Shown: positions 16,942-25,482 of the stretch, one piece after another
How positions within the stretch are numbered: position 1 is the first letter of the stretch
Layout of the letters: each line of letters starts with the position of its first letter
NCBI GenBank assembly: GCA_030706285.1
Contig: JAUZOU010000007.1
Span: 1 to 28,309, forward strand
Direction of reading: 5' to 3'
Length of the DNA stretch: 28,309 nt
DNA from: Bacteroidota bacterium
GTDB taxonomy: Bacteria; Bacteroidota; Bacteroidia; Bacteroidales; UBA1402
Notes under the pieces: model-generated
The model's database searches: none
Seen by the model: the letters and a program-made list of their open reading frames with translations, nothing else
What the model was told of the DNA's origin: nothing
Position numbers and translations under genes: made by a program

Positions 16942-19503
16942 ATGATGAAACACAAGTTTAGGTTATTGGTTTTTGCTTTCTTATTACCAGCCTGTTTGTT
17001 AGCGCAGAAGCCGACAAGGTCATCCGATAAAGCCATTGTCAAATCAGGCGAGGATGTCCGTTTTACGGTGTTAACCGATGGGGTAATCCGGATGGAATGG
17101 GATTCTACCGGATTGTTCACGGATGACCCTTCCTTTGTGGTCGTCCGTCGTGATCTTCCGGTACCTGTTTATAACGTCAGCAAAAGTGGAGGCTGGTTGA
17201 CTATTTCTACGCCTAAGATGATTGTACGTTATAAAACCGGCAGCGGTAAATTTACGGCACGGAACCTTTCAGTAAAATCGTCGAAAAATCTTGTCAGTCA
17301 TACGTCAGGAAAGTCGGCCGAAACATTCAGTCCGTTCGAATGGAAGCCTGGCATGAAACAGGCGGCTAATTTAAAAGGAACCTACAGAACATTGGACGGG
17401 TGCAATGGAGATACCCACATTTGGGGAGGCGATTCCACTAGACTGAACCTTGAAGATGGCATTCTGGCCAAAGATGGTTGGAGTCTGATTGACGATTCCG
17501 GCTCTTTCCTGTTTGACGGAAGCGATTGGTCGTGGGTCAAAAAAAGGACGAATCCAAAGGCTCAGGATTGGTATTTTATGGCCTATGGACGAAATTACAA
17601 ATCGGCACTCAGGGATTATTCTCTGATAGCCGGTTATGTCCCCATGCCTCCGAAATTTGCGTTTGGCTACTGGTGGTCGAGGTACTGGAGCTATTCCGAT
17701 AAGGAAATCCGCGAATTGGTCGGCAATTTCAAGTCGTTCGGGATTCCTTTGGATGTATTGGTTGTTGATATGGACTGGCACATAACCCGGCTTCCTGGTT
17801 GGAAAGATGTCGATGAGTTCGGTGAATACCCGGGCTGGACAGGCTGGACCTGGAATGAAGGCTTGTTTCCTGATCACAAGCAATTTCTTAAATGGACAGA
17901 TGCTCAGCCTCTCAAGACGACGCTTAATCTGCATCCTGCTTCCGGTATGCTCTCCCATGAGGAAAAGTATCAGGCGTTTGCTGAAAAGATGGGAGTAGAT
18001 CCGGCCACCAAGAAAGGCATTCCGTGGGTAGGATCGGACAAGCAATTTGTCACCAACTTGTTTGACGTCGTCTTGCATCCGATGCAACAGGAAGGCGTCG
18101 ATTTCTGGTGGATTGACTGGCAACAGTATCCTTATGACAAAAAAGTACAAGGACTCAGCAATACCTGGTGGGTGAACTATTTGTTTTTCAGTGATATGGA
18201 ACGGAACGGAAGTCATCGGCCGCTGCTTTACCACCGGTGGGGAGGCTTAGGCAACCATCGGTATCAGATCGGATTTTCAGGAGATACCTTTGTTTCCTGG
18301 AAGTCCCTTGAGTATCAGCCGTATTTTACCAATACAGCTTCAAATGTTCTGTACGGTTACTGGAGCCATGATATTGGCGGACATATGTCCGGTTCGCGTT
18401 ATTTTGATCCGGAACTGTACACCCGGTGGTTGCAATATGGTGCTTTCAGCCCAATAATCCGGACTCATTCGACCAAAAGCGGTGATTTGAAAAAAGAGAT
18501 TTGGAATTTCCGGGACGATTTTTTCAAGGCGCAAAAAGAGGCAATCAGATTGCGCTACAACTTGGTTCCCTATATTTATACTATGGCACGAGAATGCCAC
18601 GAAACAGGTATTTCTCTTTGTCGGCCGTTGTATTATGATTATCCGGAAAAGGTTGAAGCCTATTCGTTCAGCCGTGAATATCTGTTCGGTGACGATATGC
18701 TGGTTGCCCCTATCGGTGAGCCCATGAAATATGGCGTTTCGAACGTCAGTGTATGGTTGCCTGAAGGCAATGATTGGTTCGAATGGCAAACCGGCACCAT
18801 GTTGAAAGGTGGGCAAACGGTAGAAAGGTCCTTTGCCATTACGGAATATCCGGTTTATGTGAAGGCCGGATCGATCATCCCGATGTATGATGACAGCATT
18901 ATGAATCTGCAAACAGAGCCTGATCGCATACGTCTGGGCATTTTCCCTGGAGGAGAAGGCAAAGGCCGTTTGTATGAAGATAACGATGATGACAAGAACT
19001 ATGAGACGGAATATGCTTACACCAATTTCAGGACCAACTGCCCAGATGCGAATACCCTGAAAATTGACATTTCACCAAGGGAAGGTACTTATGCCGGAAT
19101 GCCTAAGACAAAGTTGTTCCAGCTGTATCTGTATGGCCGGCCAATGCCTGAGTCTGTCACACTGGATGGAAAACCTGTCCGGTTCAGTTATATCGGATCC
19201 AAACTTTGCGTACAGATTGATCTGCCTGAGACAAACTGCAATGAAGCAAAACAAGTAGAAGTAAGGTTTAAGCCGGGTTGTCCGGAACTGAATGACGGGT
19301 TGTTGAAAAAATTCAATGAAGTGACTAATGCTGTCACGGCGCTGAAGTATAAGAATGCTGGTGTCATCCTTCCGCTATATGTGGGCAAAACGGAAGAGAC
19401 AAGCCTTGAGTTGGAGTATTTTCCGGAACGGTTTAACGAACTGGTCGACTATTTTCGAAAAACGTATCCTGAGGTTGTAAACTATCTTGGCAGTAAAAAA
19501 TAA
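16942..19503 (+). CDS. Glycoside hydrolase family 31 alpha-glycosidase with DUF5110-like domain
   Basis: GH31 enzymes are retaining alpha-glucosidases, alpha-xylosidases or alpha-galactosidases acting on non-reducing ends. Translation may start at 16942 or at the next codon, also ATG (16945). A signal sequence ends near residue 22. LPAC followed by LLAQ leaves it unclear whether it is a lipoprotein (Cys18) or cleaved after AQ. The N-terminal sandwich is followed by a TIM barrel beginning FAFGYWWSRYW (239-249). The nucleophile motif is DFWWIDWQQ (Asp392) and the acid/base motif is GFSGDT (Asp448). A beta domain and a DUF5110-like domain with GRLYEDNDD follow. The last 60 residues are an extra, mostly helical tail. 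The DWQQ version of the nucleophile loop differs from the classic D-x-NE type, so specificity is open. Confidence 0.92.
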   Translation: MMKHKFRLLVFAFLLPACLLAQKPTRSSDKAIVKSGEDVRFTVLTDGVIRMEWDSTGLFTDDPSFVVVRRDLPVPVYNVSKSGGWLTISTPKMIVRYKTGSGKFTARNLSVKSSKNLVSHTSGKSAETFSPFEWKPGMKQAANLKGTYRTLDGCNGDTHIWGGDSTRLNLEDGILAKDGWSLIDDSGSFLFDGSDWSWVKKRTNPKAQDWYFMAYGRNYKSALRDYSLIAGYVPMPPKFAFGYWWSRYWSYSDKEIRELVGNFKSFGIPLDVLVVDMDWHITRLPGWKDVDEFGEYPGWTGWTWNEGLFPDHKQFLKWTDAQPLKTTLNLHPASGMLSHEEKYQAFAEKMGVDPATKKGIPWVGSDKQFVTNLFDVVLHPMQQEGVDFWWIDWQQYPYDKKVQGLSNTWWVNYLFFSDMERNGSHRPLLYHRWGGLGNHRYQIGFSGDTFVSWKSLEYQPYFTNTASNVLYGYWSHDIGGHMSGSRYFDPELYTRWLQYGAFSPIIRTHSTKSGDLKKEIWNFRDDFFKAQKEAIRLRYNLVPYIYTMARECHETGISLCRPLYYDYPEKVEAYSFSREYLFGDDMLVAPIGEPMKYGVSNVSVWLPEGNDWFEWQTGTMLKGGQTVERSFAITEYPVYVKAGSIIPMYDDSIMNLQTEPDRIRLGIFPGGEGKGRLYEDNDDDKNYETEYAYTNFRTNCPDANTLKIDISPREGTYAGMPKTKLFQLYLYGRPMPESVTLDGKPVRFSYIGSKLCVQIDLPETNCNEAKQVEVRFKPGCPELNDGLLKKFNEVTNAVTALKYKNAGVILPLYVGKTEETSLELEYFPERFNELVDYFRKTYPEVVNYLGSKK

Positions 19504-19513
19504 TTAAGTGCCT

Positions 19514-19570
19514 GACCGGCTAGATGGAAGGAGTCTTTTGTCAAGAAGGCTTCTTCCAATCGTTCCGGTC
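19514..19570 (+). other. Nested intercistronic hairpin between GH31 and GH78
   Basis: The 93-base gap folds into a nested stem. An outer stem pairs GACCGG (19514-19519) with CCGGTC (19565-19570). An inner 12-pair stem pairs 19526-19537 with 19546-19557, including two G-U pairs, around an 8-base loop. No T-tract follows, so it is not a typical intrinsic terminator. It may stabilise or mark a processing point in the polycistronic mRNA. Confidence 0.55.
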
Positions 19571-19596
19571 GAATTTACCAAGCTAAATAGATTCAT

Positions 19597-22317
19597 ATGA
19601 ATATTTGGAATGACCGGAGACGAAAAGCCTCTGCCGTCTTAATGTTGTCGTGTGCTGTTCTTTTTGTTTATGGTTCACCTGTAAAACTTCGATGTGAACA
19701 GTTGACCAAGCCGATAGGGATAGATGCTCCTTACCCCCGTCTTTCATGGCAATCGGACGATCAAACGGCAGGAGCCTGTCAGACAGCGTTCCGGATTCTT
19801 ATCGGTACTGACTCAACCTTGTTGTCAACAGGTTCAGCCAATGTTTGGAACTCAGGTAAAATTATATCTGACAGTCAATTGGTCTTATATAAGGGGCCTT
19901 ATTTATTGCCTTTCACCAGGTACTATTGGACCGTTGTCCAGTGGGACAAAAACGGCAAAGCGTCCGAACCGGCTGGTATTACTTTTTTTGAGACCGGAAT
20001 GATGACCTCAGCTAACTGGCAAGGAGAGTGGATTTTTGACGGCAAATCGATAGAATACAAACCTGCCCCTTATTTCAGAAAAACAGTAACGATAGCCAAA
20101 CCGGTCAAATCTGTCAGAGCTTATGTGATGGTCGCCGGCCTTTATGAATTGTACATCAATGGCCGGAAAATCGGAGACCGTATGTTGGATCCTATGTATA
20201 CACGTTTTGACCGTCGGACATTGTATGCAACACTTGATCTGACCGGTTACTTGAATCGAGGAAAGAATGCCATCGGACTTTTACTGGGCAATGGCTGGTA
20301 CAACCTTCAGTCAAAGGCTGTGTGGTCTTTCGATAAGGCACCGTGGAGACAACGTCCGAGGTGTTGTATGGATATCCGGGTCGACTATGAGGATGGCAGT
20401 TCGGAGGTTATTTCGACCGATAGAAGCTGGAAGACGCATGACAGTCCACTGACTTTCAATAGTATTTATACAGGTGAGCGTTATGATGCCTGTCTTGAAC
20501 TTTCTGGCTGGTGCGAAGCAAATTTCAATGACAGCAAATGGTCGAATGCCGAACTTACAGGGGCACCCTCCAAGCAAATCGTATCTCAGCAATTGTGTCC
20601 CATAAAGGTGGTGGAAGCGCTTCATCCTGTTTCCGTGAAGCAGTTGGATCTGAACACGTATGTGTATGCATTTGCTAAGAATATTGCCGGAGTGTCCCGA
20701 CTCAGTATCGAAGGACCGGCCGGAACCGTTATCGAGCTGAAGCATGGTGAAAAATTGTATAAAAACGGCCATGTCAATACGGAATCCATTTCGGAACACG
20801 CACGGCCTGAAGCCAGTGATCCTGATCCTTTCCAAACAGATTGTTATACCCTGAAGGGTGCAGGTATCGAGATATTTTCACCTCGTTTCAATTATAAAGG
20901 CTTTCAGTATGTTGAGGTAAAGACGTCGGTGCCACTGAAAATGGACACAGATAACCTGCAAGCGCTGGTTATGCACAGTGATGTTGAATTGGCCGGAGCG
21001 GTAAAGACATCCGATGAACTGGTCAATAAAATCTTTGTTGCAACAAATAATTCTTATTTGAACAACCTGTTCGGTTATCCGACCGATTGCCCTCACCGTG
21101 AAAAGAACGGTTGGACGGGTGATGCACAGATTGCAGTAGAGACAGGGCTTTACAGTTTTGATGGGATCACTGTCTATGAAAAATGGTTGAACGACCATCT
21201 GGACGAGCAGCTTCCCAATGGTGTGTTGCCCTGCATCATTCCGACAGCCGGTTGGGGCTATCATTGGGCGAATGGAACCGATTGGGTCAGTTCGGTGGCG
21301 ATTATTCCCTGGGAAGTCTATCAGTTTTATGGAGACAAGTCGTTGCTTGAAAAAACCTATGACGGCATTAAACGATATGTGGATATGCTGGAACGTAAAA
21401 GCAAGGACGGACTGATAAACTGGGGATTGGGAGATTGGGTTCCGTTCAGGGAGGAAAGCAATGTCGAATTGATTTCATCACTTTATTTTTACAAGGATGT
21501 CTTTATTTTGTCCGAATCGGCGAAACTGTTTGGGCTGACGGATGATCAGCAAAAATATTCAGTTCTGGCCAATTCTATTAAAGAGGCCATTAACCGTAAA
21601 TTTCTGGATCAACAGACCGGAGTGTATGCAAAGGGAACGCAGACGGAACAATCGGCTGCTTTGTACTTTCAGGTTGTTCCAGATCAGCTGAAGCAGAAAG
21701 TTGTCAGCCGTCTGGTTGAACGGATCCATCAGACCCACGATCATATGGATGTTGGGGTGTTGGGGGCAAAAACACTGTTCAACGCTTTGAGCGAAAACGG
21801 CCAGTCCAACCTGGCTTTTAAATTGCTGTCCCAGAAAACCCATCCCTCATTTGGCTATTATGTCGACAACGGTGCCACAACGTTATATGAAGGATGGGAT
21901 AAGGACAAGAATGCTATTTCATCGTTGAACCATATTATGTATGGAGAATGTGCGGCATGGTTATACAAAGGAATATCCGGCATTTATCCTGATCCGAAGG
22001 CTCCCGGGTTCAAACAGGTCATTTTGCGTCCTTCTTTTGTCAAAGGACTTGATTGGGCGGAAGGGTATCATGAATCACCTTATGGAAAAATTGTTTCAAA
22101 TTGGAAACGTTCTGGGAGGGTCCTTCTTTATCATGCCGAAGTACCCTCCAACTCAACGGCAATTTTGATCTTACAAGGCATCCGGGCTGATGGGATCATC
22201 GAATCAGGAAAACCGATAGAAAAGAACCGATGCATTTGTTTAAAAGAAGAACAACGAGACAGAATAGTACTGGAACTGCAGTCAGGCCGGTATGATTTTA
22301 GGATCAACAAGCGTTGA
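19597..22317 (+). CDS. Glycoside hydrolase family 78 alpha-L-rhamnosidase
   Basis: This 906-residue exported enzyme should hydrolyse terminal alpha-L-rhamnose by inversion. A signal peptide spans about residues 1-26, with a positive start (RRRK), a hydrophobic core and a cleavage site near YGS. The N-terminal fibronectin-like domain (about 28-135) contains GIDAPYPRLSW. Next come the rhamnosidase N domain (about 160-330, with ELYINGRKIGDR and GWY), a beta domain (about 340-450), the six-hairpin catalytic domain (about 460-800) and a C-terminal sandwich. The catalytic signature is PTDCPHREKNGWTGDAQ, with Glu502 the likely general acid and Asp509 nearby. GATTLYEGWD (Glu765) matches the region of the base. 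Length and domain order are normal for GH78. Its presence implies rhamnose in the substrate, the most specific sugar clue in this PUL. Confidence 0.95.
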   Translation: MNIWNDRRRKASAVLMLSCAVLFVYGSPVKLRCEQLTKPIGIDAPYPRLSWQSDDQTAGACQTAFRILIGTDSTLLSTGSANVWNSGKIISDSQLVLYKGPYLLPFTRYYWTVVQWDKNGKASEPAGITFFETGMMTSANWQGEWIFDGKSIEYKPAPYFRKTVTIAKPVKSVRAYVMVAGLYELYINGRKIGDRMLDPMYTRFDRRTLYATLDLTGYLNRGKNAIGLLLGNGWYNLQSKAVWSFDKAPWRQRPRCCMDIRVDYEDGSSEVISTDRSWKTHDSPLTFNSIYTGERYDACLELSGWCEANFNDSKWSNAELTGAPSKQIVSQQLCPIKVVEALHPVSVKQLDLNTYVYAFAKNIAGVSRLSIEGPAGTVIELKHGEKLYKNGHVNTESISEHARPEASDPDPFQTDCYTLKGAGIEIFSPRFNYKGFQYVEVKTSVPLKMDTDNLQALVMHSDVELAGAVKTSDELVNKIFVATNNSYLNNLFGYPTDCPHREKNGWTGDAQIAVETGLYSFDGITVYEKWLNDHLDEQLPNGVLPCIIPTAGWGYHWANGTDWVSSVAIIPWEVYQFYGDKSLLEKTYDGIKRYVDMLERKSKDGLINWGLGDWVPFREESNVELISSLYFYKDVFILSESAKLFGLTDDQQKYSVLANSIKEAINRKFLDQQTGVYAKGTQTEQSAALYFQVVPDQLKQKVVSRLVERIHQTHDHMDVGVLGAKTLFNALSENGQSNLAFKLLSQKTHPSFGYYVDNGATTLYEGWDKDKNAISSLNHIMYGECAAWLYKGISGIYPDPKAPGFKQVILRPSFVKGLDWAEGYHESPYGKIVSNWKRSGRVLLYHAEVPSNSTAILILQGIRADGIIESGKPIEKNRCICLKEEQRDRIVLELQSGRYDFRINKR

Positions 22318-22345
22318 TGTGATTGAAAAGGAAAATGATAATCAT

Positions 22346-23563
22346 ATGAAAAGGCGAATTCTATTGAGTGTTCTTTTTTGTTTTCTGATGCAGGCATGCT
22401 TTGCTGGTGGTAAAAATAAGATAGAAAATGGACCCGCAAATTACATCGTCATAAATGGAGTAGAAGCCACATCGGAAGCCTTTCAACAAATGGCTGGTTT
22501 ATTTGGAAAAGCCGAAGGTAAACGGACGGCCATTGGAGTTGGCTTCATCATCTCATACTTTCAGGAAGACCCGGTTGAGGCAGTTCGAGAATTGAAAGCC
22601 TACCTTACCTTATCCGAATTGTTTGATATTCCGGTTGTGGTTCAGATAGACGGTGAATCCTGGTGGAAAAACCGGCCGGACTTGTGGAATTGGTGGGACA
22701 AAAACAAACCCGGTTATCATCCGGAAAACAAAAATAATGTGGAATGGAGTTCCTGGACTCCAGATTCGGCCGTCCAGATCGGTTGGAGGAACTGGGGCCG
22801 TCAAATGCGAGTCCTTCCAATGCCTAATCTGATGAGTAAGACATACAGGCAAGCTTGCTATACAGAGATGGGCAAACTCATTCCAATCATCAAGGATTGG
22901 TGGAATGGGCTTCCGGAGAAAAAAAAATACTTGCTGATTGGGATCAAGGTTGGGTGGGAAAGTTCAATCGGAGTTAACAACTATTATTATCCGAATGGCA
23001 ATGTCCAGCTGAATCAGCCTGAATTAAGCGATCCGGCTTATGGACTTAAAACCGATTTGCTTCCAGGCAGAGGAGTCCAGACGATCGGCTATGCCTCCGT
23101 CCGGACTCTCGGGTTGGCTTCGTCCGGAGAGATGAAAGCCTCTTATCTAGCAGAAGTCATCAGGACCCATCTGGAAGATTTAAGCAAACATGTGTCAGAT
23201 TATGGAATTCCAAGAAACCGCATCTTTACGCATTGCGGTGGTTGGAGTAAAGGCGAGACACTATATACGGCAGCGGTCAATCAGTATTCTTGTCCAGGAT
23301 GGAGCTTCTATGGCTATGCGGAAAATCCACGGAAAGACAGTACGGCTATGGAGGCATTAGCTAAGAGCGATGCACCCTGTTGGGGGGCTGTGGAATGGCT
23401 TTATATGGGTGATCATACGACAGATGAATGGATCCGTGCTTTAAACAATACATTGACAACAAGTAGATTAAAGTATGTGTGTGTTTACAACTGGAGTGAT
23501 GTGATTCATAATCCCCAATGTGTAGCGGCTATCCGCTATGTGACGAAAGGAAAACGTAAGTAG
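22346..23563 (+). CDS. Exported protein of unassigned family, probable TIM-barrel glycosidase
   Basis: I start at 22346, where MKRRILLSVLFCFL begins a signal peptide. The longer frame from 22292 overlaps GH78 and delays that peptide. It may be cleaved after FAG or lipidated at Cys18 (MQAC). I do not recognise a named family for this 405-residue protein. Hydrophobic strands recur as in a TIM barrel: GVGFIISYF (64-72), VVVQIDGESWW (97-107), YLLIGIKVGWES (195-206), RIFTHCGGW (292-300), CWGAVEWLY (345-353) and YVCVYNWSD (377-385). Glu205 in GWES and Glu350 in GAVEW sit where clan GH-A enzymes carry acid/base (strand 4) and nucleophile (strand 7). Many Trp residues (105-150) suit sugar binding. 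As last gene of the PUL, 28 bases after GH78, it is probably a glycosidase. This is inference from motif and context. Confidence 0.7.
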   Translation: MKRRILLSVLFCFLMQACFAGGKNKIENGPANYIVINGVEATSEAFQQMAGLFGKAEGKRTAIGVGFIISYFQEDPVEAVRELKAYLTLSELFDIPVVVQIDGESWWKNRPDLWNWWDKNKPGYHPENKNNVEWSSWTPDSAVQIGWRNWGRQMRVLPMPNLMSKTYRQACYTEMGKLIPIIKDWWNGLPEKKKYLLIGIKVGWESSIGVNNYYYPNGNVQLNQPELSDPAYGLKTDLLPGRGVQTIGYASVRTLGLASSGEMKASYLAEVIRTHLEDLSKHVSDYGIPRNRIFTHCGGWSKGETLYTAAVNQYSCPGWSFYGYAENPRKDSTAMEALAKSDAPCWGAVEWLYMGDHTTDEWIRALNNTLTTSRLKYVCVYNWSDVIHNPQCVAAIRYVTKGKRK

Positions 23564-23605
23564 CTGAACAGAAAAAGCGATAGTTTCCATATGGTCAAGT
23601 CAGGA

Positions 23606-24253
23606 TCAAATATAATATTCGGCTGAGTCAACGATCCCAGCCCTTAAAGCGTATTTTGTCGCTTCGTAGACGGTATTTACGCCCAGCTTTCTGAAAATGT
23701 TCTTTCTGTGTGTTGTGATCGTGTGGACACTTGAAAACCGTTCAGCGGCAATTTCCTTGGTCGTTTTCCCAAGCGCCAGCCTGTGAAGAATCTCTTTTTC
23801 AGTAGCGGTGAGGACATTGTCCGGCATATCGTTTACCTGATGCCGTCTAAGCAATTGATTGCTGGCATGGTTGCAGATGAACCGTTCATGTTTGAACGCC
23901 AGTTCGATGGCTGAGCAGATTTCTTCTTTGCCGCAGTCTTTGAAAATGACACTAAACGATGAATGGTTGAGCACGAATGTTCTCAGGAATTCATCGCTCA
24001 GCTCTTCTGAAAAAAGGATCCAATGGGCCTGGTGGAACCGTTCGCTTTGAATATGCAAGTCATCTGGCCCGGAAAAGTCAAAGAGGGTGTAGTCCAGGAT
24101 GACCAAGGCATCCGGATATTCTGTCAGCCGTTTGACCAGCTCTTTTTTTGAGTCTGCTTCGACAACCTCGGAATGCTCTTTCGACTGATTCAAAAAAAAC
24201 AACAGGCCAGCTTTAGACAAATCCTGATTGTCAGCTAGAATGACATAGTTCAT
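23606..24253 (-). CDS. LuxR/NarL-type response regulator
   Basis: The 215-residue protein has an N-terminal receiver domain and a C-terminal LuxR-type helix-turn-helix. In the receiver, Asp8 is in the acidic pocket, Asp54 (LVILDYTLF) is the likely phosphoacceptor, Ser82 fits the switch Ser/Thr and Lys105 (VIFKD) is the conserved lysine. The DNA-binding domain spans about 147-206, with LTATEKEILHRLALGKTTKEIA, THRKNIFRKLGV and a final ALRAG. No histidine kinase gene is adjacent, so the partner is unknown. Its ATG overlaps the stop of the upstream PLP enzyme gene in an ATGA (24250-24253), which suggests translational coupling in one operon with the enzyme and the Rrf2 regulator. It is convergent with the PUL and probably not part of it. 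Confidence 0.9.
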   Translation of the reverse strand: MNYVILADNQDLSKAGLLFFLNQSKEHSEVVEADSKKELVKRLTEYPDALVILDYTLFDFSGPDDLHIQSERFHQAHWILFSEELSDEFLRTFVLNHSSFSVIFKDCGKEEICSAIELAFKHERFICNHASNQLLRRHQVNDMPDNVLTATEKEILHRLALGKTTKEIAAERFSSVHTITTHRKNIFRKLGVNTVYEATKYALRAGIVDSAEYYI

Positions 24254-25470
24254 TTGGAGGTGTTTAAACTTTGGGTGATATCATCCAGCAGACTGTCCAG
24301 GTCTTCAAGGCCGACAGACAGCCGGATAGTTTCCTGTTTGATATTCATGAGCCGCCGGTCTGCTTCAGTAAAGGTACCGAAGATGGTACTGGCCGGATGG
24401 ATAGCAAGACTCTTGTTGTCAAACAAATTGGTGGCTCGTTTGATTAGCTTCAGATGGTTCATGAACCGGTAACATCGTTCACGGCTTTCCAGATCGAACG
24501 TGAGCATGGCGCCTGGCAGTGGACCGAATTGTGCGTTGCTCAGCTCGTAGAAAGGATTGTCATTCAATGCGGTATAATTGACGGACACAATACCGTCAAC
24601 CTGTTCGAGCGCGTTGGCGAGTTGCAGACAGGTCCCCGCCGCTTTGGCGAAACGGACTTGCAGCGTTTCCATGCCCAATGTTTGCAGATAAGCTACCTGA
24701 GGGGTCATATAAGCACCAAGGTTCCGGTGTATTTCTTTACGCAGTAAATAGGTGAATGAAGCAGCACCATGTTCGGAAGCCAGTTTTTTCAGCTTCGGCG
24801 ATTTGTCCCAATTGAAATTTCCGTAGTCGATGATGAGGCCGCCAAGGCAAGTTGCACCGCCGGAAATGTATTTGGTGCTGGACACCACTTCGATGTGGAC
24901 ACCAAGGTCTTTTGCTTTCCAGGCACAAAACGGCACGATGGTCGTATCGGCAATCAACGGAACGCCTGCTTTCACAGCGATTTCGGACAACGCTTTGAGA
25001 TTGGCTACTTCCATTTGAGGGTTTGTAATGATCTCCAGGAAAATGCCGCAGGTGTTTTCGTCAATATGCGCTGAGACGTCATCCAAGTTCGTCAGATCGC
25101 AACAGCGGGCTTCAACACCAAATGCTCCCAGCGTTGATTTAAAAAAGGAGTACGTGTTGCCGAACAAATGAGTTGAGGTGACAATATTGGATCCAGCTTT
25201 GGCTAACGTCAAGAACGTATTGCTGATGGCCGCCATGCCTGAATTCAGTGCGGTAACACTGTAGGCTTCCGTGACGGAACGTACCCTTTCTTCAAAAAAT
25301 TGGACGGTCGGATTGGAAACACGGGAATAACTGTGATCGGCCGTTTTGCCGGTGAAAGCGGCTTCCATCTCTTCGGCTGAATTGAACTCGAAAGCGTCTG
25401 ATTGGTAAATAGGAATTTGTAAGGCGTTGTAAGGATCAGGCTTTGCGTATGGGGTGTGTTGGTAGCTCAT
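24250..25470 (-). CDS. PLP-dependent O-acetylhomoserine sulfhydrylase-like enzyme (Cys/Met metabolism family)
   Basis: This 406-residue cytoplasmic enzyme belongs to the trans-sulfuration family (PF01053) that uses pyridoxal phosphate. HSYSRVSNPT (46-55) carries the Tyr-Ser-Arg that contacts cofactor phosphate of the partner subunit. ALNSGMAA (74-81) is the phosphate-binding loop. LIADTT has Asp175 facing the pyridine ring, and VVSSTKYISGG places the cofactor lysine at Lys200. RLSVGLED near the C terminus is typical for substrate carboxylate binding. Family members include O-acetylhomoserine sulfhydrylase (MetY), cystathionine gamma-synthase and methionine gamma-lyase. The overall look favours the MetY-like group, which makes homocysteine from O-acetylhomoserine and sulfide, but this is not proven. 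It lies 12 bases after the Rrf2 regulator gene, which probably controls it. Confidence 0.85.
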   Translation of the reverse strand: MSYQHTPYAKPDPYNALQIPIYQSDAFEFNSAEEMEAAFTGKTADHSYSRVSNPTVQFFEERVRSVTEAYSVTALNSGMAAISNTFLTLAKAGSNIVTSTHLFGNTYSFFKSTLGAFGVEARCCDLTNLDDVSAHIDENTCGIFLEIITNPQMEVANLKALSEIAVKAGVPLIADTTIVPFCAWKAKDLGVHIEVVSSTKYISGGATCLGGLIIDYGNFNWDKSPKLKKLASEHGAASFTYLLRKEIHRNLGAYMTPQVAYLQTLGMETLQVRFAKAAGTCLQLANALEQVDGIVSVNYTALNDNPFYELSNAQFGPLPGAMLTFDLESRERCYRFMNHLKLIKRATNLFDNKSLAIHPASTIFGTFTEADRRLMNIKQETIRLSVGLEDLDSLLDDITQSLNTSK

Positions 25471-25482
25471 TTCAGATTGTTA

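Noticed and set aside
17371..18234. 287-codon minus-strand open frame within GH31
   Set aside because: It is a shadow of a gene with strong GH31 catalytic motifs. It has no recognisable domain of its own.
18340..18912. 190-codon minus-strand open frame within GH31
   Set aside because: It is antisense to conserved GH31 sequence, with no domain or signal.
22292..22345. Start of the last PUL gene inside the end of GH78
   Set aside because: The ATG at 22346 starts directly on the signal peptide and has the same ATCATATGA context as neighbouring genes.
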